From: Girardinichthys multiradiatus
Lineage: Eukaryota > Chordata > Actinopteri > Cyprinodontiformes > Goodeidae
Assembly: GCF_021462225.1 (NCBI RefSeq)
Contig: NC_061794.1
Location: forward strand, 39,990,914 to 40,054,913
Direction of reading: 5' to 3'
DNA: 64,000 nucleotides
Below the pieces are notes generated by a model. The model searched no databases and was not told where the DNA came from. It saw nothing but the letters and a program-made list of their open reading frames with translations. Position numbers and translations under genes: made by a program. Below are positions 33,801 through 48,800 of this stretch, piece by piece. Numbering within the stretch: the stretch's first letter is position 1; each line of letters starts with the position of its first letter.

Positions 33801-36800
33801 GAGAAAAATGACATTTTAGTTTCATTTTCTTTATTTCTATACAAATCAACAATGAACAAGAAACTTTTGCATGATTATTTTAAAAACATTTGAAGGTATA
33901 TAAACAAAGCAGTCCTTAAAGGTGCAACGTACACTACATTGTCACTGATTTTACTGATTGGTTGATCTGTTTGTTTGATTTGAAATCCAGAGCATTACGC
34001 ACCTTTATCCTGTGCTTTGATTGGCTGTAGTCTCCCAGCTTGCTCCTCACAGCTTGAAAACCAATCAAACGGCTGATTCTGTCGATTGGAACAAAATGAC
34101 TCAGTGACCAATGAGAAAAGAGAGAAATTCAGAAATTAAAGTGTTTTAATAATCAGTCATCTCACAGCAAAATGGTAAATGGACTGAATTTATTTAGAGC
34201 TTTTCTAGTCAGACTGACCACTAGCACTAGGCAACATAAGGCAGCATCTATGAAAAAAATCTCACCCTGTTCAGTGACTGATAGCCATTCTCCAACCTGC
34301 CAAGTTATCACAAAGAGAAAATGTTGTTGCAGAATTTTAATTAGTATTTATAAATTTAGATTTGTGTAAAAATGGCAGTAATGAAGTGAAAATATTTACA
34401 CTTTTGTTCTTCTTCTTTCTCTAAACTGTTCCTTTAGTATGCTGGATAAACGGTACTCAGCTGCAACCTCCTTCTTCAGTCTCTGCTTGATCCAAGAACA
34501 CAAACAATAGGAGAATTATTTAAATAGTAAAACTCATCAATGAAACTGATTGTACTTAAAATTTTAATTCAATAAAACCTAGTTAATCTGAGCCTGATAT
34601 CTCACCTCCAGAAAGTTCCAAACATCTGGCTCTTCTTTTAGCAGAAAGCCATACAGCGCCACCCACTGGGCAATCAGCTTCACTACCCTCTGCTTGGTGT
34701 TGAAGACACAAGCAGTCTTCTCCTGCTCTGAGCCTTTAGACAACTCTGCCTGGTAAGTGCAATGATGGTTAAGGGTCTAACACAAAAACACTTAATTAAC
34801 ACTGATAGCAGTTGTTAAACAGGAAACATCATTATTCGATGCAGCATGATGTTGAGTGTGAATACATTGAAAACAGTGGTCAGGATATTGATGCTGTAAA
34901 GCTGAGCTCAGCTGGCTGGACGGCATGAAGACTTTATGCGTGAGCAGGAAGTCGCTTACGCAGGGATCTTAGGGGAGACAAGCAGCGCGAGAACAGTTAG
35001 TTAATCAAACAGTCAGCTGTATCCCAGCATCTGGATTCACTCACACAGAAAAACATGGGGATGTGTCTGCCTGCTTCTCACCTATAGGACCATTTCCACT
35101 GGAATCTAGCTTTAATGTGTCCAGTAGATGTTCTAGGATTTTTTCAGGTGTTCCTGACATAACTGTATATCTGCAAAGAGGATGACAGAAAGACCTGAAT
35201 AGTTATTTAATGCATTGCACTGCTGCATTGTGGTACATGTTGGTTAATCAGGAATTTTAGGTGTGATATTGTAGTTTTAAAATTCTTAACATCTTTTTAA
35301 AATAATTTATTCAATGCAATTAGTAGAGATTACCGTTTGGTAATGTGTAGGGCTTTTTATCTTGGCAAAAATAATTTACATTTGGGTTGATGATATTACA
35401 AAAGGCACAATAACTGAACTTTTATTAGAAAACATTATGGTGGATCAGTGCCTTCTGACATAAAGTCAATATATCTTAAAGCATTTAAATTACACTGAAA
35501 ACATTTACCCCAAACCAGGATACAAAATACCATATATGGTGCAGTTGAAGCAAACCTTTAATTATTATCTTTATAACCTCAGCTAGTACCAATGTGTTTA
35601 AATTTCTCTTTGAATTTTTCATCTGATTAGTTTTCTACTCATGTCACACTTGTGCAGCTTCTTATTTTACTAGCACAGCTTGAAATGATCAGAGATCATT
35701 GATGATAAAGTGAGGTCAATATCTTCCCTTCTCCTCATACATGTGCTGTATGGTTGGCAAATGATCCTGAAATCCTTGCAGTGTTCTGACATACATCTCA
35801 AACATTTTAGTGCAGCTGTACAGTGTACAAGTAAACACATTTAAGACAAAAGAGATAAAGAGGAAAAAACAAGGAAAATACAAATGGATGTCCTCAAAAG
35901 AACTCTAATCAGTTGCTTTGTGCCCAATATGGTGCCATTGGAAGCATGTACACATAGAAACTTGCTTTCTGAAGAGGGGATTTTATTTGGATTCAAAAAT
36001 GATTTACAAAAAAACTTCAACAATGTTCTGCTGACTCAACAGATGTTGAATTGCAATATAAACAATTGGTTCAACATATCAAATAAAACTACGTATTAAA
36101 ACCAAAAGTTTATATGACTATAATGTCATCTTAGAGGATTTGTTTTGTGAAAGTGTGCATGTCAGTGTTTGTTAACCCACTTGTGCTATCAACATGTAAT
36201 GATATCAGATACATTTTCTTTGATTAGGCTGAAAGGACAAGACAGTATGTGCAGATGCGTAAATATAGGAAGAATAGGTAAAAACAAATGATTTAGAAGA
36301 GGACGATTCAAGTGTGGCTCACTTGCTGTTGGTTGCAGCTCCCCCTTGTGCATTACAGTCCGCACTCTTCTCCAACACCAGGACAGTTTTCCCATGCTCC
36401 TCCAGTCTAACCGTGTTAGCCTCCACATCCTGGAGAGCAGAGCCAAAAATTACAGTTTTGTTTGTGGATTTTTTATCGTTCACCTATAAATGTCTGTCTG
36501 TTGTATGTGCGACAATAGACATGTCTTGCCATGGTGCTTTCACATGAAGTTATGAGGCTGTCAGACAAACCTTGAGGATTCGAATGAAATCCTGTTTATC
36601 AACACGTAGGAAGTGGCAGTTGTCCTCTCTCAGGATGATGGTGGCGGCACGCGGCGCATCATTCAGCAAAGCTAGCTGCCCAAAGTCCTCACCCTCATGC
36701 AGAGTGGTCACAATGCCCTGTATGAACACCAGTCACATGTGGATGGCACATCTTTTAATAGTTGAAAATTAGCTTAAAATCTATAGTAACTTGAAAGCGG

Positions 36801-39800
36801 TGTACAGAATTACCTTTCCATGTGTGATCACATTCACGGAGCCTTTCCAGATGATGTACCAGGAAGTGCCTTTATCCCCCTGACTGAACACTACATCACA
36901 ACAAAACACAGTCAGCACAAACATTGTTCACCTACACACAAGTTTGTCAATAACATACTGAAAACCCCGCTTACATAGCACCTTTCCTGACATTATGCAT
37001 TAACTAGGAGGTAGGAGGTGTAGGGAGCAAAGAAGACTCAATGACCTGCTTGTCTTTAGTGAAGAGAAAAATGAATAAAGCCATGGAGACGCTGCAGCTT
37101 CAAAATGGTATAAGGTGAAGGAGCATGGACATGAATGCTATGTTGGCATACAGGAGCCCACACAGAAGAACATGTGACTAGTGAACATGGCAGTGTTGGT
37201 ATGAAGAAAGATTATCTCAGTATATTCCTTCAATTCATGCCATACATGTGAACAATATAGAGGAAAAGAAAAAAAAAGGTTTTGAAAAGGTTTGAATAAT
37301 GGCACAACATATAACTTCAGTTACTTTGGAACGACACAATTGAATATGTTATGGAAAATCTCTAACATCTGGTCAAATATTGTAAATTCAAGCTCATATG
37401 TATACATACCCCCCAATTAGTATTCAGATAAATGTGCTAGCGAGATGAAGAGGAACTGTATGCCTTTTATGACCATATAGCATCTGGCATAATTTCAGCT
37501 GCACATTTAACCAGGTTGATACCTTAACCTTGCCTCTTCTTAACATCCTTCTTGTCATTGTGGATAAATAGCTCAATCCCTTTTCACCAGTCCATAAAAC
37601 ATTTCTCCAGAAAACATTAGGCTTGTCCACGATGCTGTAATACTGCGTAATACAAGTGACACTATAGTTCCAACCTCTTCCAGTTTTAGAATATGCTTGA
37701 AACTTGGCGGTTTTTTTGTTGCATCCAAAGCAATTTCACCTGAGCATGACAGATTGGGTCAGATTGCTGAAACCTGAGACAGGCCTGGTGTTTCAAGAGG
37801 ACTATTATCACAAACACACTTAAAACTGGTTTTGGATTAGAAAAAGCAGGCCACCATTGGGCTTCTTGAATCGCCTTTCTAAAGGCACAACCTCAACCTT
37901 ATTGAAAATGTGTGAACTATGCAGAGACATCTGCAACAAAACCAATCAATTAAAATGAGCTCTCCAGTTTCTGATAAAATGGGTGCTACAATATACAGCC
38001 AAAATATATTTTGATCAAATGGTAAAGTGTAAACGGCCGATACTTGTATAGACCTTTATCAAGTCCGAAGACCCCAAAGCACTTTACACTACAATCAGTC
38101 ATGCACCCATTCATATACACATTCACACACTGACTGTGGTAAGCTACATTGTAGCCACAGCTGTGTGGGGCAGACTGAAAGAAGTGAGGCAGCCATACAA
38201 TCGGCACCATCGAGCCTTCTGACCACCATCAACGGTCCCCCATTTATTAAGGGATATTTAAACCAATATTACTGTATTTGCTTGTCTGGCTTTACACACA
38301 CATGAACATGAATGACATCTCATTCATAATCCATAGGCCTTAAGATACAGCCTTAACAGCTTCAACTCTTTTGGAAAGGCTTTCCACAAGGTTTAGGTGT
38401 GTGTTTGCAGGACAGTTTGATTATTCTTGCAGAAGTGCATTTCTGAGTTCAGACATTGATGTTGGGCGAGAAGGCCTGGCTCACAGTCCCTATTCTAATT
38501 CATTCCGGCTGAGGTGAGGACTCAAATTCACCCTTTCACAAATGTTTGTTGAAACAATCTGCAGGCCCAGGTGCTTGATCATATACACCTGTGGGCATGG
38601 TAGAGATTGAAACACCTAAATTCATTGATTTGGATGTACCCAGTTCTTATTTTTGAAAAATCCGTGAAGTTGTATGTCGTACCATCATTTTGCCCTGGTA
38701 AAAGAATGATTAAAATAATATAAAATCATAAAATCATAAAAGCCTTGAATAACACTTGCATAACCATTATGAACAAAATACATGTCAATATAGCTCTACG
38801 TTTGCTGATTTAGTTTGCAAATCTGAAAAGAAGTGCAGACATATAATTCCACATAATTCAGCAGGCATTAATTATCCAGCTTCTCTGTGTAATTGCTAAG
38901 AATCTGTATGGGTGATAAACTCAGTAAAGAATCACTTACAGACTGTTCCTGACTTAACGTGGGATTCAAACACCAGCACTGCGGCCAGCTCCTTTCGCAC
39001 CTACAGACAGACCACAGAAAATAATTGATTATTAATCATATAAAAGTCTAAGCATAAGAGATTTATTGATGCTAGAAGAAAACACAGTGACTGACTGAAG
39101 AAGAGAGATGAGCAGCAGCCTTCACATGGAGCAATTCCTCATAGATGACCTCAATATCCTCAGCGCTCCTCTGACTGGGACTGCACAACCGAAAAATAAT
39201 CAGTGAGCATCTAAGTATTCTAGTTTTAGGACTGGTGCAGAAACCTCAAATACAGACATTTATTCAAAGATACAGATCTATTGACATATACACACAAGAA
39301 ATCCTATAGCAGCTTTACATGCTGACCATTTGCGTAGAATCATGGTGAGCAGAGCATCTGGACCCAGCTGAGACAGCAGGGACAGGGCTTCATGCAGCTC
39401 ATCCTCCAAGTCCTTCTCGTTGGAGACATGGTTCAAGCCAAACTCTGGGTCCTGGAAACGGTAGAACTGTGTATCCTTGTCAAGGAAGTTCAAATCTTGT
39501 TTTACTGGAAACACAACACAAAAAAAGAAATCAGAACCCCAAAAGATTTAAAAATGTTATTCACTTTACATACAAAAATATTTCCCCCTCAGAAGTTTTG
39601 ACCTTTAGGCAAGGTTTGTTTCCAGGTAAGAGCTTCGTAAAAACCCAGATGCATGGAAATAAGTGCAAATTCTTTCTAAGTTCTCCTTAGTTCATGATGA
39701 AGCACTTCCGTCCTGATTGGAGTGGTCTCCATCAGGATAACAGAGCATCATCGAAGAAGCATGAACGGTAAGAGAACTCTTGACTCATGAGAAAACATCG

Positions 39801-42800
39801 TAAATCAGATGCCTCAATAGTCAAGGTTGCTAAATTTCAAGCTATTCAAGCCCTTCTGGGAAATTTCTGAGCAGGCTACTGCTGTAGAGATCATTAAAAA
39901 AATATCAAATACACTAAATATTCCATTGCCCAAAGGCCCCAAGAAAATCATGAATATTACCATAATGTGCCTTCAGTTTAGCTGTTGGACACAATTTTTG
40001 ACATTTTGTTGCCTGCGAAAAATTATTTATACTATTGTTTTTTACAGGTAATCTGCAAAATATAGTGACCCTTTGTATTAAGTCCCCCTAAGTAAATATA
40101 TTGTAAAAACATTTTGACTAAATGTAGCTCTTTTGAAGCATGCCTCTTTACCAGTTTTCCACATCTATATTTTCTTTTTTTTTTTGCCAAATAGCACAAA
40201 CTCAGTCAGATTAGAAGGTCTGTTTAAACAATAATTTCCAAGTATTGCCACATATTTTTGGATGGATTTAGTTCTGGATTTTGATTGGGTCATATTTACA
40301 TGTATATTACTTTTTATCTAACAATTGTATTACAGCTCCCGCTGGATATTTAGGGGTTTTGTCCTTTTGGAGAATCTTCAATCCAGTCTTAAGTCTTTTG
40401 CAGCCTCCAACAGGTTTTCTTCCAGAATTGCCCTGGATTTGACTCAATCCATCTTCCCACCAACACTGATCTGCTTCTCTGTCCTTGCTGAAGAAAAGCA
40501 TCCCACAGCATGATGCTGCCACCACTATGTTTCCCAGAGAGAATTGTGAGTTTATGATTGCAGAGTTAGTTTTCCACAACATTTTGCATGTAGGCCAAAA
40601 AAGTTGGAATAGTTATGTCTTTCTTCTCATGCATGACTAAGAGTTGTCATGCTCTCCTTGCTCTGTCTGCCAGTTTAGGTGGATGGCTTGGTAGGTTTCC
40701 AGTTCTGACATATTCTCCATTTTCATACAATTGTTTTTTAACAGTGCCTAAAGAGATGTTCAGTGCTTAGGATACTGTTCTAAATACTAACCAAGATTTA
40801 CACTTCTCTACAACTTCATCCTTGTTCTGTCTGCTGTGTTCTTTGGTCTATGATGCTATTTGTTCACTAATCTTACACAATAAACCCCTGAAGCCTTCAC
40901 AGAATAGCTGTATTTATACTGAAATTAAATTACACACACCTGGACTCTGTTAACTAATTTGTTGACCTCTAAAGGCCATTAAATGCAACATATTTTATTT
41001 AGAGGTATCAAGATGTGGAGAAGTTCAAGGGGTATAAATATTTCTACAAGGCAGTGTAACATGTTTATGAAATGTTTTAGCATTTTTAACAATACAAGTA
41101 AAAGTTGGGGATTAATTAAAATTGGAGTTGGATTTAAAATTTCATTTATGTAGTCCTCACCATGAACAAGGATTCCCTCATCCACCAAGACCTGCCACAT
41201 TCCCACAGCCTGACTTCTTGACTGAAGACATTCGCTCTGTTTCATCAGCCAGTCAACTAACTCCTTCCCTGAGCAACATTGCCTGTAGGGGAAATGGTCC
41301 ACATTAAATTGCATGTAACTTGCAGTCAAGTTTCAAGCTGAGGGGAATAACATTGTGAGTCTAAGTACCTGTGTGTTTTCAGGTGATGTTTCCTGTCTCG
41401 GATCAAGCCAGGGTTCTTTTCAATCATAACACTGTACACCGATTTTGCGGCCTTCACAATGCGATCTGAAAGAAACTAAATAGAAATTAAGGAAATATAG
41501 TTAAATGGTTTTTACTTGAGGCTTGCAAAAGTATTCACACATGTGGAACATGGCAAAATTTTAAAGAATTTTAATGGATTTTTTTTGTGATAGAGCAAAA
41601 CAAAGTAATGCATAACTGTGAATTGGAAGGAACATAATTCATAGTTTACAACATTTTTTACAAGCATTAAAAGTCTCAAAGGTGTGGTATAACCCATGGT
41701 CAGCTCCTCTGAGTATATACTTTGTAGAACCACCTATCATTGCAATAACAGTTGCAAGTCTTATGTCTGTACCAGCTTCGTACAACCAGAGTCACATTTT
41801 TGCCAATTCCTCTTTTACAAAATAGCTTAGCCTCGACCAGATAGGATGGGGAACTTCTGTGAACAACAATTTTAATTTATATTTGGATTTATTTATGTGC
41901 ACATACCAGTGGCGATTGCTCTAAGACTGCAAGGGAAGCTCAGCTTCCCCTAAAATGTCCAAAAATAAGTGATCAAATAGATACTGTTGTGTGTACATGT
42001 CATTGACTAAATATGCGCTACAACACACTCAAATTTTGTTCAGAATCAGCTTCTTATCACTGGTAACGACGCGGCTTTCCTCTCACTCATTCCCGCAGCT
42101 TCACAGTGCTTTAAACAGTGAGTTTAATAGCGAAGCAAAAATGCTGGGCTTTGTCCCGTCCATTGGACGCTCAGCGTCTCTGGGGGTCTATGGGGCAGTG
42201 GGCTGGCCTCGGCTGGCCCGGACGCTCAGCTTCTGCATGATGATTGGATCATCTGTCTGAGGCTGAATCCCTTTTTGATTGACAGCGAAATGAGCGAATC
42301 AGCGATCTTGAAATTGAGCTTCCCCTCCTTGAAAGACCAGCATCCGCCACTAGTCTATACCATTGCATTGTAGCAGTGGGTGTGTGTTCACGGTCATTGT
42401 CCTGTTGGAAAGTAAACCTCTAATCTAGTCTTCCAGGATTGTCCTTATTTAGCACTATCCATCTTCCTGTCAAGTCTGCTCAGTTTCCCTGTCCCTGCTG
42501 GTGAAAAGCAACCCAAGTAGTGGCAGCATTATACTACCACTACCATGTTTCACTGTGGTAATAGTGTGTTCAGGGTGATGTGCTGTGTTAGTTTTCTGTC
42601 TCACGTAGACTCCTCTGATCAGAGAACGTTGTTCCACATTTACTGCATCCATTACATCCTTTGTCACAAACTTTAAACTTGAATTCTTATGGCTTTCTTT
42701 CAGTGATGGCTTGCTTCATGCTGCTCTTCTAGATTTGTAGAGTGCGTGACTAATAGTTGTCATGCCAACAGATTCTGTCATCAGAGCTGTGGATCTTCAG

Positions 42801-45800
42801 ATTTACCATGGGTCTAGTGGGTTAAAAGCTGAAGGGGTGTAAAGACTTTTGCAAGGCACTGTATTAGAGCGGTTAGGTCATTTATATAAAGATGCATAAG
42901 GGAGGAATTGTAACAAAAAGCAATCTTTTTTAATGAAACAGCCAACTTCTGTGATTTTGGCAAACACTTCAGAAAATGCTTTGACAATTGTTAGTTTACA
43001 ATTGAAAGGAGGGACACAAATTTGATCACAGTAATTCCCCCCTCCACACACACTTTTACCCAACCCCAGTGTGTTAAATCATGTGTTATGGTGTGTACAT
43101 CAACATCGTGAGTGGAGATTTCTGTAGGTGTTGAAGTGTGACTTAGTGTGTGTGAGTGTGGGTTGCATGAGGGTGAGAATGTGTTAAAAATGGCTCTGTG
43201 AAACTCTCCCACACCCCACTGAGTTCTCAGCCTGTGCAGCTCGTTCTGTGGCTGGTACACAGGAAAAACAAACTTTTTCCTTCTCAACACCCTCAATGGT
43301 TTTTCTCTTAACCAAAACTTTCCATTAAAAGTCTGAAGCAGAAGCACAGAGGTGGGGTTTCATCACTTCAGAGGGCTTACAATAGTTACTTACTCACACT
43401 GTAATTCCGTCTGTTCAATACTAATTCCACCTGAACCTACCTTATAGCAAACCAGGTCAGTTTTCTGGTTTAATCTAAATATCTGAACTTGATATTTGTT
43501 CTCAAACGTCCTCACAAATGGACAGATTTAGGTCATCGCAATGTGATTAACTCAAGTGTCCACATGCAACTCAATGAGCTCTGGTTTGAAAAGACAAAAC
43601 GACTACACATTGGGGACCGAAGCCTGCCAGCCACTCATGCAAAAGAAAAGCTTATATAATAAAAAAGGGCTTGGTTTATGGCTTTGTAACACTCAGCAAT
43701 TCAGGATGTTTCAAGTTCAATGCATGACCTACATTTTATGACCGATTGTCATGGAACCTTAGCTCCTCCCTGTCTTGTTCCCCCTCAGAAACCTCCTGCA
43801 CGTCTTGTGATTACACGAGTGGCTCAGATGCTTGCATTCTTGCGCTTTGGATTTTCCTTAAGGGTCTGTTGTTTGCCCAAGGTGGTGGTCTTGAGATTGA
43901 CACAAAGCTCAACATTGACTGTGAGCTGTTTTATTTATTTATTTTTTAACGTTAATTAGAGTTTAAAAAAAACAAGGGACAGAATCTTCCTGAACCCTTT
44001 GACCTCCTCTGCCGCCCCCTTAGGATGCAAAAACACCCAGTGATCTTTACTTTCCCTGCTGACCCTATGCCCAGATGACATGAAGATGAGTACCACCCAT
44101 TCATCATGCTTGTTATTCACATGGGGCTATTAATTAAAATCAACAACTATGAATACTTAGCGAGAGAAACTGTCAATATGAGGTTCTTTTTCTGAATTAT
44201 TTTTATTTGTTTTGTGTCAGCTGTAATAGTACACACACCTTACAAATTTTTTCATTTTTCTTTAGTCAGTCCACAAAACATTTTCCAAAAGCCTATGGGA
44301 TTGTTAGGATCTGTTTTGGGCAAATATAAGGCAGGCCTTTGCTCAGTTGTGTTTTACCCAGCCTCTTTCTTACTGATAAAACACTGACCTTCACTAATAT
44401 ACCTTAATGTAAAGGACCTTTGTGATCTCCTGGATGAGTCATTGGTGCGCTCTTGGTGTGATTTTGGAAAGCTGGCCACACCTGGTAAGGTTTTCCACAG
44501 TTCCATGGTTTCTTCATTTGTGGATAATGGCGCATGGTTGTTTGCTGGAGTCCTAAAGCCTTACAAAAGGCCTAGTAACGATTTCCAGGCTGATAAATGT
44601 CAATGTCTGTTTCTCATCTGTTCCTGAACGTCTTCAGATCAGGACATGATGTATTGCACACTGTGGTGTACTCCACAGCTATAGCAGGAATCAGGCTTGG
44701 GGTGAAAAGTGAACTTGAACTTAACTGAATGCCTAATTCATAATTTGACAAGCGGGGCTGTTACTTTTTCACGCAGGGTCTGGTAGGATTTTTCCTGTTA
44801 ATAAACAAAATCCTTATTTGACAACTGCATTTTATATTTATTCTGGTTAGCTTTGTCTGATATTAAAATGTGTTGATGACGTGAATCATTTAACATTGAC
44901 AAAAAAAAAACCCTGAAAGAAATCATTATGGGACAAATATTTCTTTCACAGCACTATGGGCCTCAGACCCAAAATGGGGGGAGCCAATGTGAGTTGAGGC
45001 GCCTGCGAAATCTCCCAGGAGTAAGGCTGTCTGGAGGTCACCAGTATTCCCAGGGGCCCATTTTCCCCTTGAGACTCCCAAAGTCACATTCTCAGGCATG
45101 TCAGCTCCAAAACTTATGTCCTTTAGGAGGTGACTTTCCATTACCTACGCAAGTTCTTAAAACAAATCACATCCAAAGCTGTAAGTCAAAGAGAAGCCTA
45201 CCCCCTAACTTCTAAACCTGACAATCATGTAAACATGCAGATGGTGGAACTATTTTTCAGTTTATACAACGTTTTTGTAACTCACTCTGCTGTTGGTGTT
45301 TTGATGCCTTTCAGTTTACACACTGGCAATCTAATCATATTATATACAACTATAACCCTACTGGTAATTGTTCTAAGTGAGTTCAGCAACCATAAATTTC
45401 ACAGGCTGCTCCTTTAAACGTTGTGTAAAACAAAGTGCATTTAAATAAACTACATCAGTCTGTGTGTAGCAGCAGCTCAAATATACGACCTATCTACAAG
45501 TTTCCAAGGTTTAAAACTTATGAATTTTAGACCATTGTATAAACTAATGTTTCTGGATATTTGAAACTCTGCATTTAAAGGACCAAGGTACAATCCATTG
45601 CAATAGTATTTACATTTGTCCCTTTCTCACATTAGAACCACAAACTTTAATGTAGTTTATTGGGAATATATGCAGAAGGGAAGTTGTCAAAATGATTCAT
45701 AGAATTGTATATTTTTCATTCATTTCATTTTCTACCGCTTCTTCCATACTGGGTCACAGGGAATCTGGTGACTATCTCCAGCAGTCTACGGGCAGGAGGC

Positions 45801-48800
45801 GGGGTACACTCTGGACAGGTCGCCAGTCCATCGCAGAGCAACACAGACACAAATCATCGAAATGATTCATACAATTGTATATTTTTGACAAACACATATG
45901 TCAAAAGTGTAGCATGTAATCAGCCCCATTTACTCTGATTAACATCTAACACTGAACACACTACTCCCACAGGGTGGAGGCAGCATCATGCTGTTGGAAA
46001 ACTTACAGGAGCGACAGGGAAGCTCTTCAGAGGTGACAGAAAGATAGATGAATCTAAATACAGGGCAATCCTGGAAGAAACCTTGTTAGAGGCTCTACTA
46101 TGATACCCTTAAATAAAATCCAGTAAAACGTCCCTTCAGAAGTTATGTAAATATTTCATAGTGTCCATTTGTACCCAATTCAATCTCATTATAAATGCAG
46201 ATCTTTTGTGGAGGCCTCATACGTTTGTTAGAGAACATTGGTTAACAAAGGCACACAGCAGACAGTTCAGGGATAAAGCTGTAGAAGTGTTTAAAGAACA
46301 ATTCTCAACTTCATACTGCAATGCACCTAAACCTTTTAATCTATATGTTCTTTATCTACAGTATGTTACTATAATAGAACAGTCAGGTTTTGAACGGCAA
46401 GCACCGGAACAGCTGTTCTGCAGGTGGCAGAGTGGATGCTTGAGTACAAGTCAGAGTATTGTAATACCTTCTGTACTTCACATCTGTGTTATCTGTTTAT
46501 TCCTGTCTTCAACAGCTCACATTTGATCTGGTGAAACACTTTAAAGAGTAAAAAAATCAGTCGTGGTATAATTTCATGCTTTAGTGTTGCTGGGTGAAAA
46601 GATTAACGTTAACCTTTCTCTCTCTGTGAACTTAGTGGGATGTGCTGGGTGAGAAGGAGCACAAGCAGAACACCGCGTGAGCTGACAAGCAGCATAACAC
46701 AGCTCCATGGACTGATTTTGGCACCTCTCTCTTTGTGAGAAAAATACAGGACAGCTCTTCTGAAGGAAGCACATTGATCTTGTTATACACCACAAATGTC
46801 ACCCTTTGCGCTACTCTGTGTCTACCTGTGACACCTTTCTGGAGAGGGGCATCGTCCAAGCTTCTGCTGGCAACAACTTAATGCTCACCCTCTACCGATG
46901 ATACACATGGCCCTGTCTTTCAGTGTTTAACCCTTTCTCTCTCCTAGATATAGCAATTGACTGAGCTTTTACTGTAACTAATTATATGTGCTCTCTTTCA
47001 GACTCTAACCTTGAAAACTGGCTCAGAGTTGATCTGTTCTTTCTTTTTAGATGAAACAACTAAAGGAGCTACAGGAGTTGGACAATGAAACTGAAACACC
47101 TGTCATTTTAGTGTGGGAGGTTTCATGGCTAAATTGGACCAGACTGGTAGCCAGTCTTCATTGATTGCACATTGCACCAGTAAGAGCAGAGTGTGAAGGT
47201 TCAATTAGCTGGGTAAGAGCACAGTTTTGCTCAAAATATTGAAATGCACACAACATTATGGGTGACATACCAGAGTTCAAAAGAGGACAAATTGTTGGTG
47301 CACGTCTTGCTGGCGCATCTGTGACCAAGACAGCAAGTCTTTGTGATGTATCAAGAGCCACGGTATCCAGGGTAATGTCAACATACCATCAAGAAGGACG
47401 AACCACATCCAACAGTATTAACTGTGGATGCAAGAGGAAGCTGTCTGAAAGGGATGTTCGGGCGCTAACCCGGATTGTATCCAAAAAACATAAAACCACG
47501 GCTGCCCAAATCACGGCAGAATTAAATGTGCACCTCAACTCTCCTGTTTCCACCAGAACTGTCCGTCGGGAGCTCCACAGGGTCAACATACACGGCTGGG
47601 CTGCTATAGCCAAACCTTTGGTCACTCATGCCAATGCCAAACGTCGGTTTCAATGGTGCAAGGAGCGCAAATCTTGGGCTGTGGACAATGTGAAACATGT
47701 ATTGTTCTCTGATGAGTCCACCTTTACTGTTTTCTCCACATCCGGGAGAGTTACGGTGTGGAGAAGCCCCAAAGAAGCGTATCACCCAGACTGTTGCATG
47801 CCCAGAGTGAAGCATTGGGGTGGAACAGTGATGGTTTGGGCTGCCATATCATGGCATTCCCCTGGCCCAATACTTGTGCTAGATGGGCGCGTCACTGCCA
47901 AGGACTACTGAACCATTCTTGAGGACTATGTGCATTCAATGGTTCAAACATTGTATCCTGAAGGCGGTGCCGTGTATCAGGATGACAATGCACCAATACA
48001 CACAGCAAGACTGGTGAAAGATTGGTTTGATGAACATGAAAGTGAAGTTGAACATCTCCCATGGCCTGCACAGTCACCAGATCTAAATATTATTCAACCA
48101 CTTTGGGGTGTTTTGGAGGAGCGAGCCAGGAAACGTTTTCCTCCACCAATATCACGTGGTGACCTGGCCACTATCCTGCAAGAAGAATGGCTTAAAATCC
48201 CTCTGACCACTGTGCAGGACTTGTATATGTCATTCCCAAGATGAATTGATGCTGTATTGGCCGCAAAAGGAGGCCCTACACCATACTAATAAATTATTGT
48301 GGTCTAAAACAAGGTGTTTCAGTTTCATTGTCCAACCACTGTACATCCATTAACATTTACTTTTCCTTCCCATATAAAGTACTCCTGGATCAGTGTTTCT
48401 TTGTTCTCTTTGTGTCTCTGCTCTGTTCTCTCAAACCCCGAGTCGGTCATGGCAGATGGCCGCTCATACTGAGCCTGGTTCTGCTGGAGGTTTCTTCCTG
48501 TTAAAAAGGAGTTTTTCCTCTCCACTGTCGCTACATGCATGCTCAGTATGAGGGATTGCTTCAAAGTCAACACCAGTGACTGTCCGCTGTCGCTACATGC
48601 TACATGCTACAAGCAAGATTGGCCTCCTGCTGGCAGCTCCTCTGTCATCATAGTGTTTATTTCTAAAACAGGAAAATATTTCTATTGATTTTCGTAGAGA
48701 TGAAAGATGTATTTGATCTCTCCAGTCAAACAGGGGCCACTGAATCTAACCACAACTCACTTTCTATGTTGAACTGAGCTATCAGTGCTTTTAAAAGATT

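Noticed and set aside
34003..34110. Cluster of CCAAT-like boxes resembling a histone-type promoter
   Set aside because: The sequence is explained by a rapgef3 coding exon with matching phases on the minus strand (QPFDWFSS...QPIKAQDK). The CCAAT matches are incidental.
48325..48573. 82-residue minus-strand frame
   Set aside because: It lies entirely within a dispersed teleost repeat and the right end of the third Tc1.
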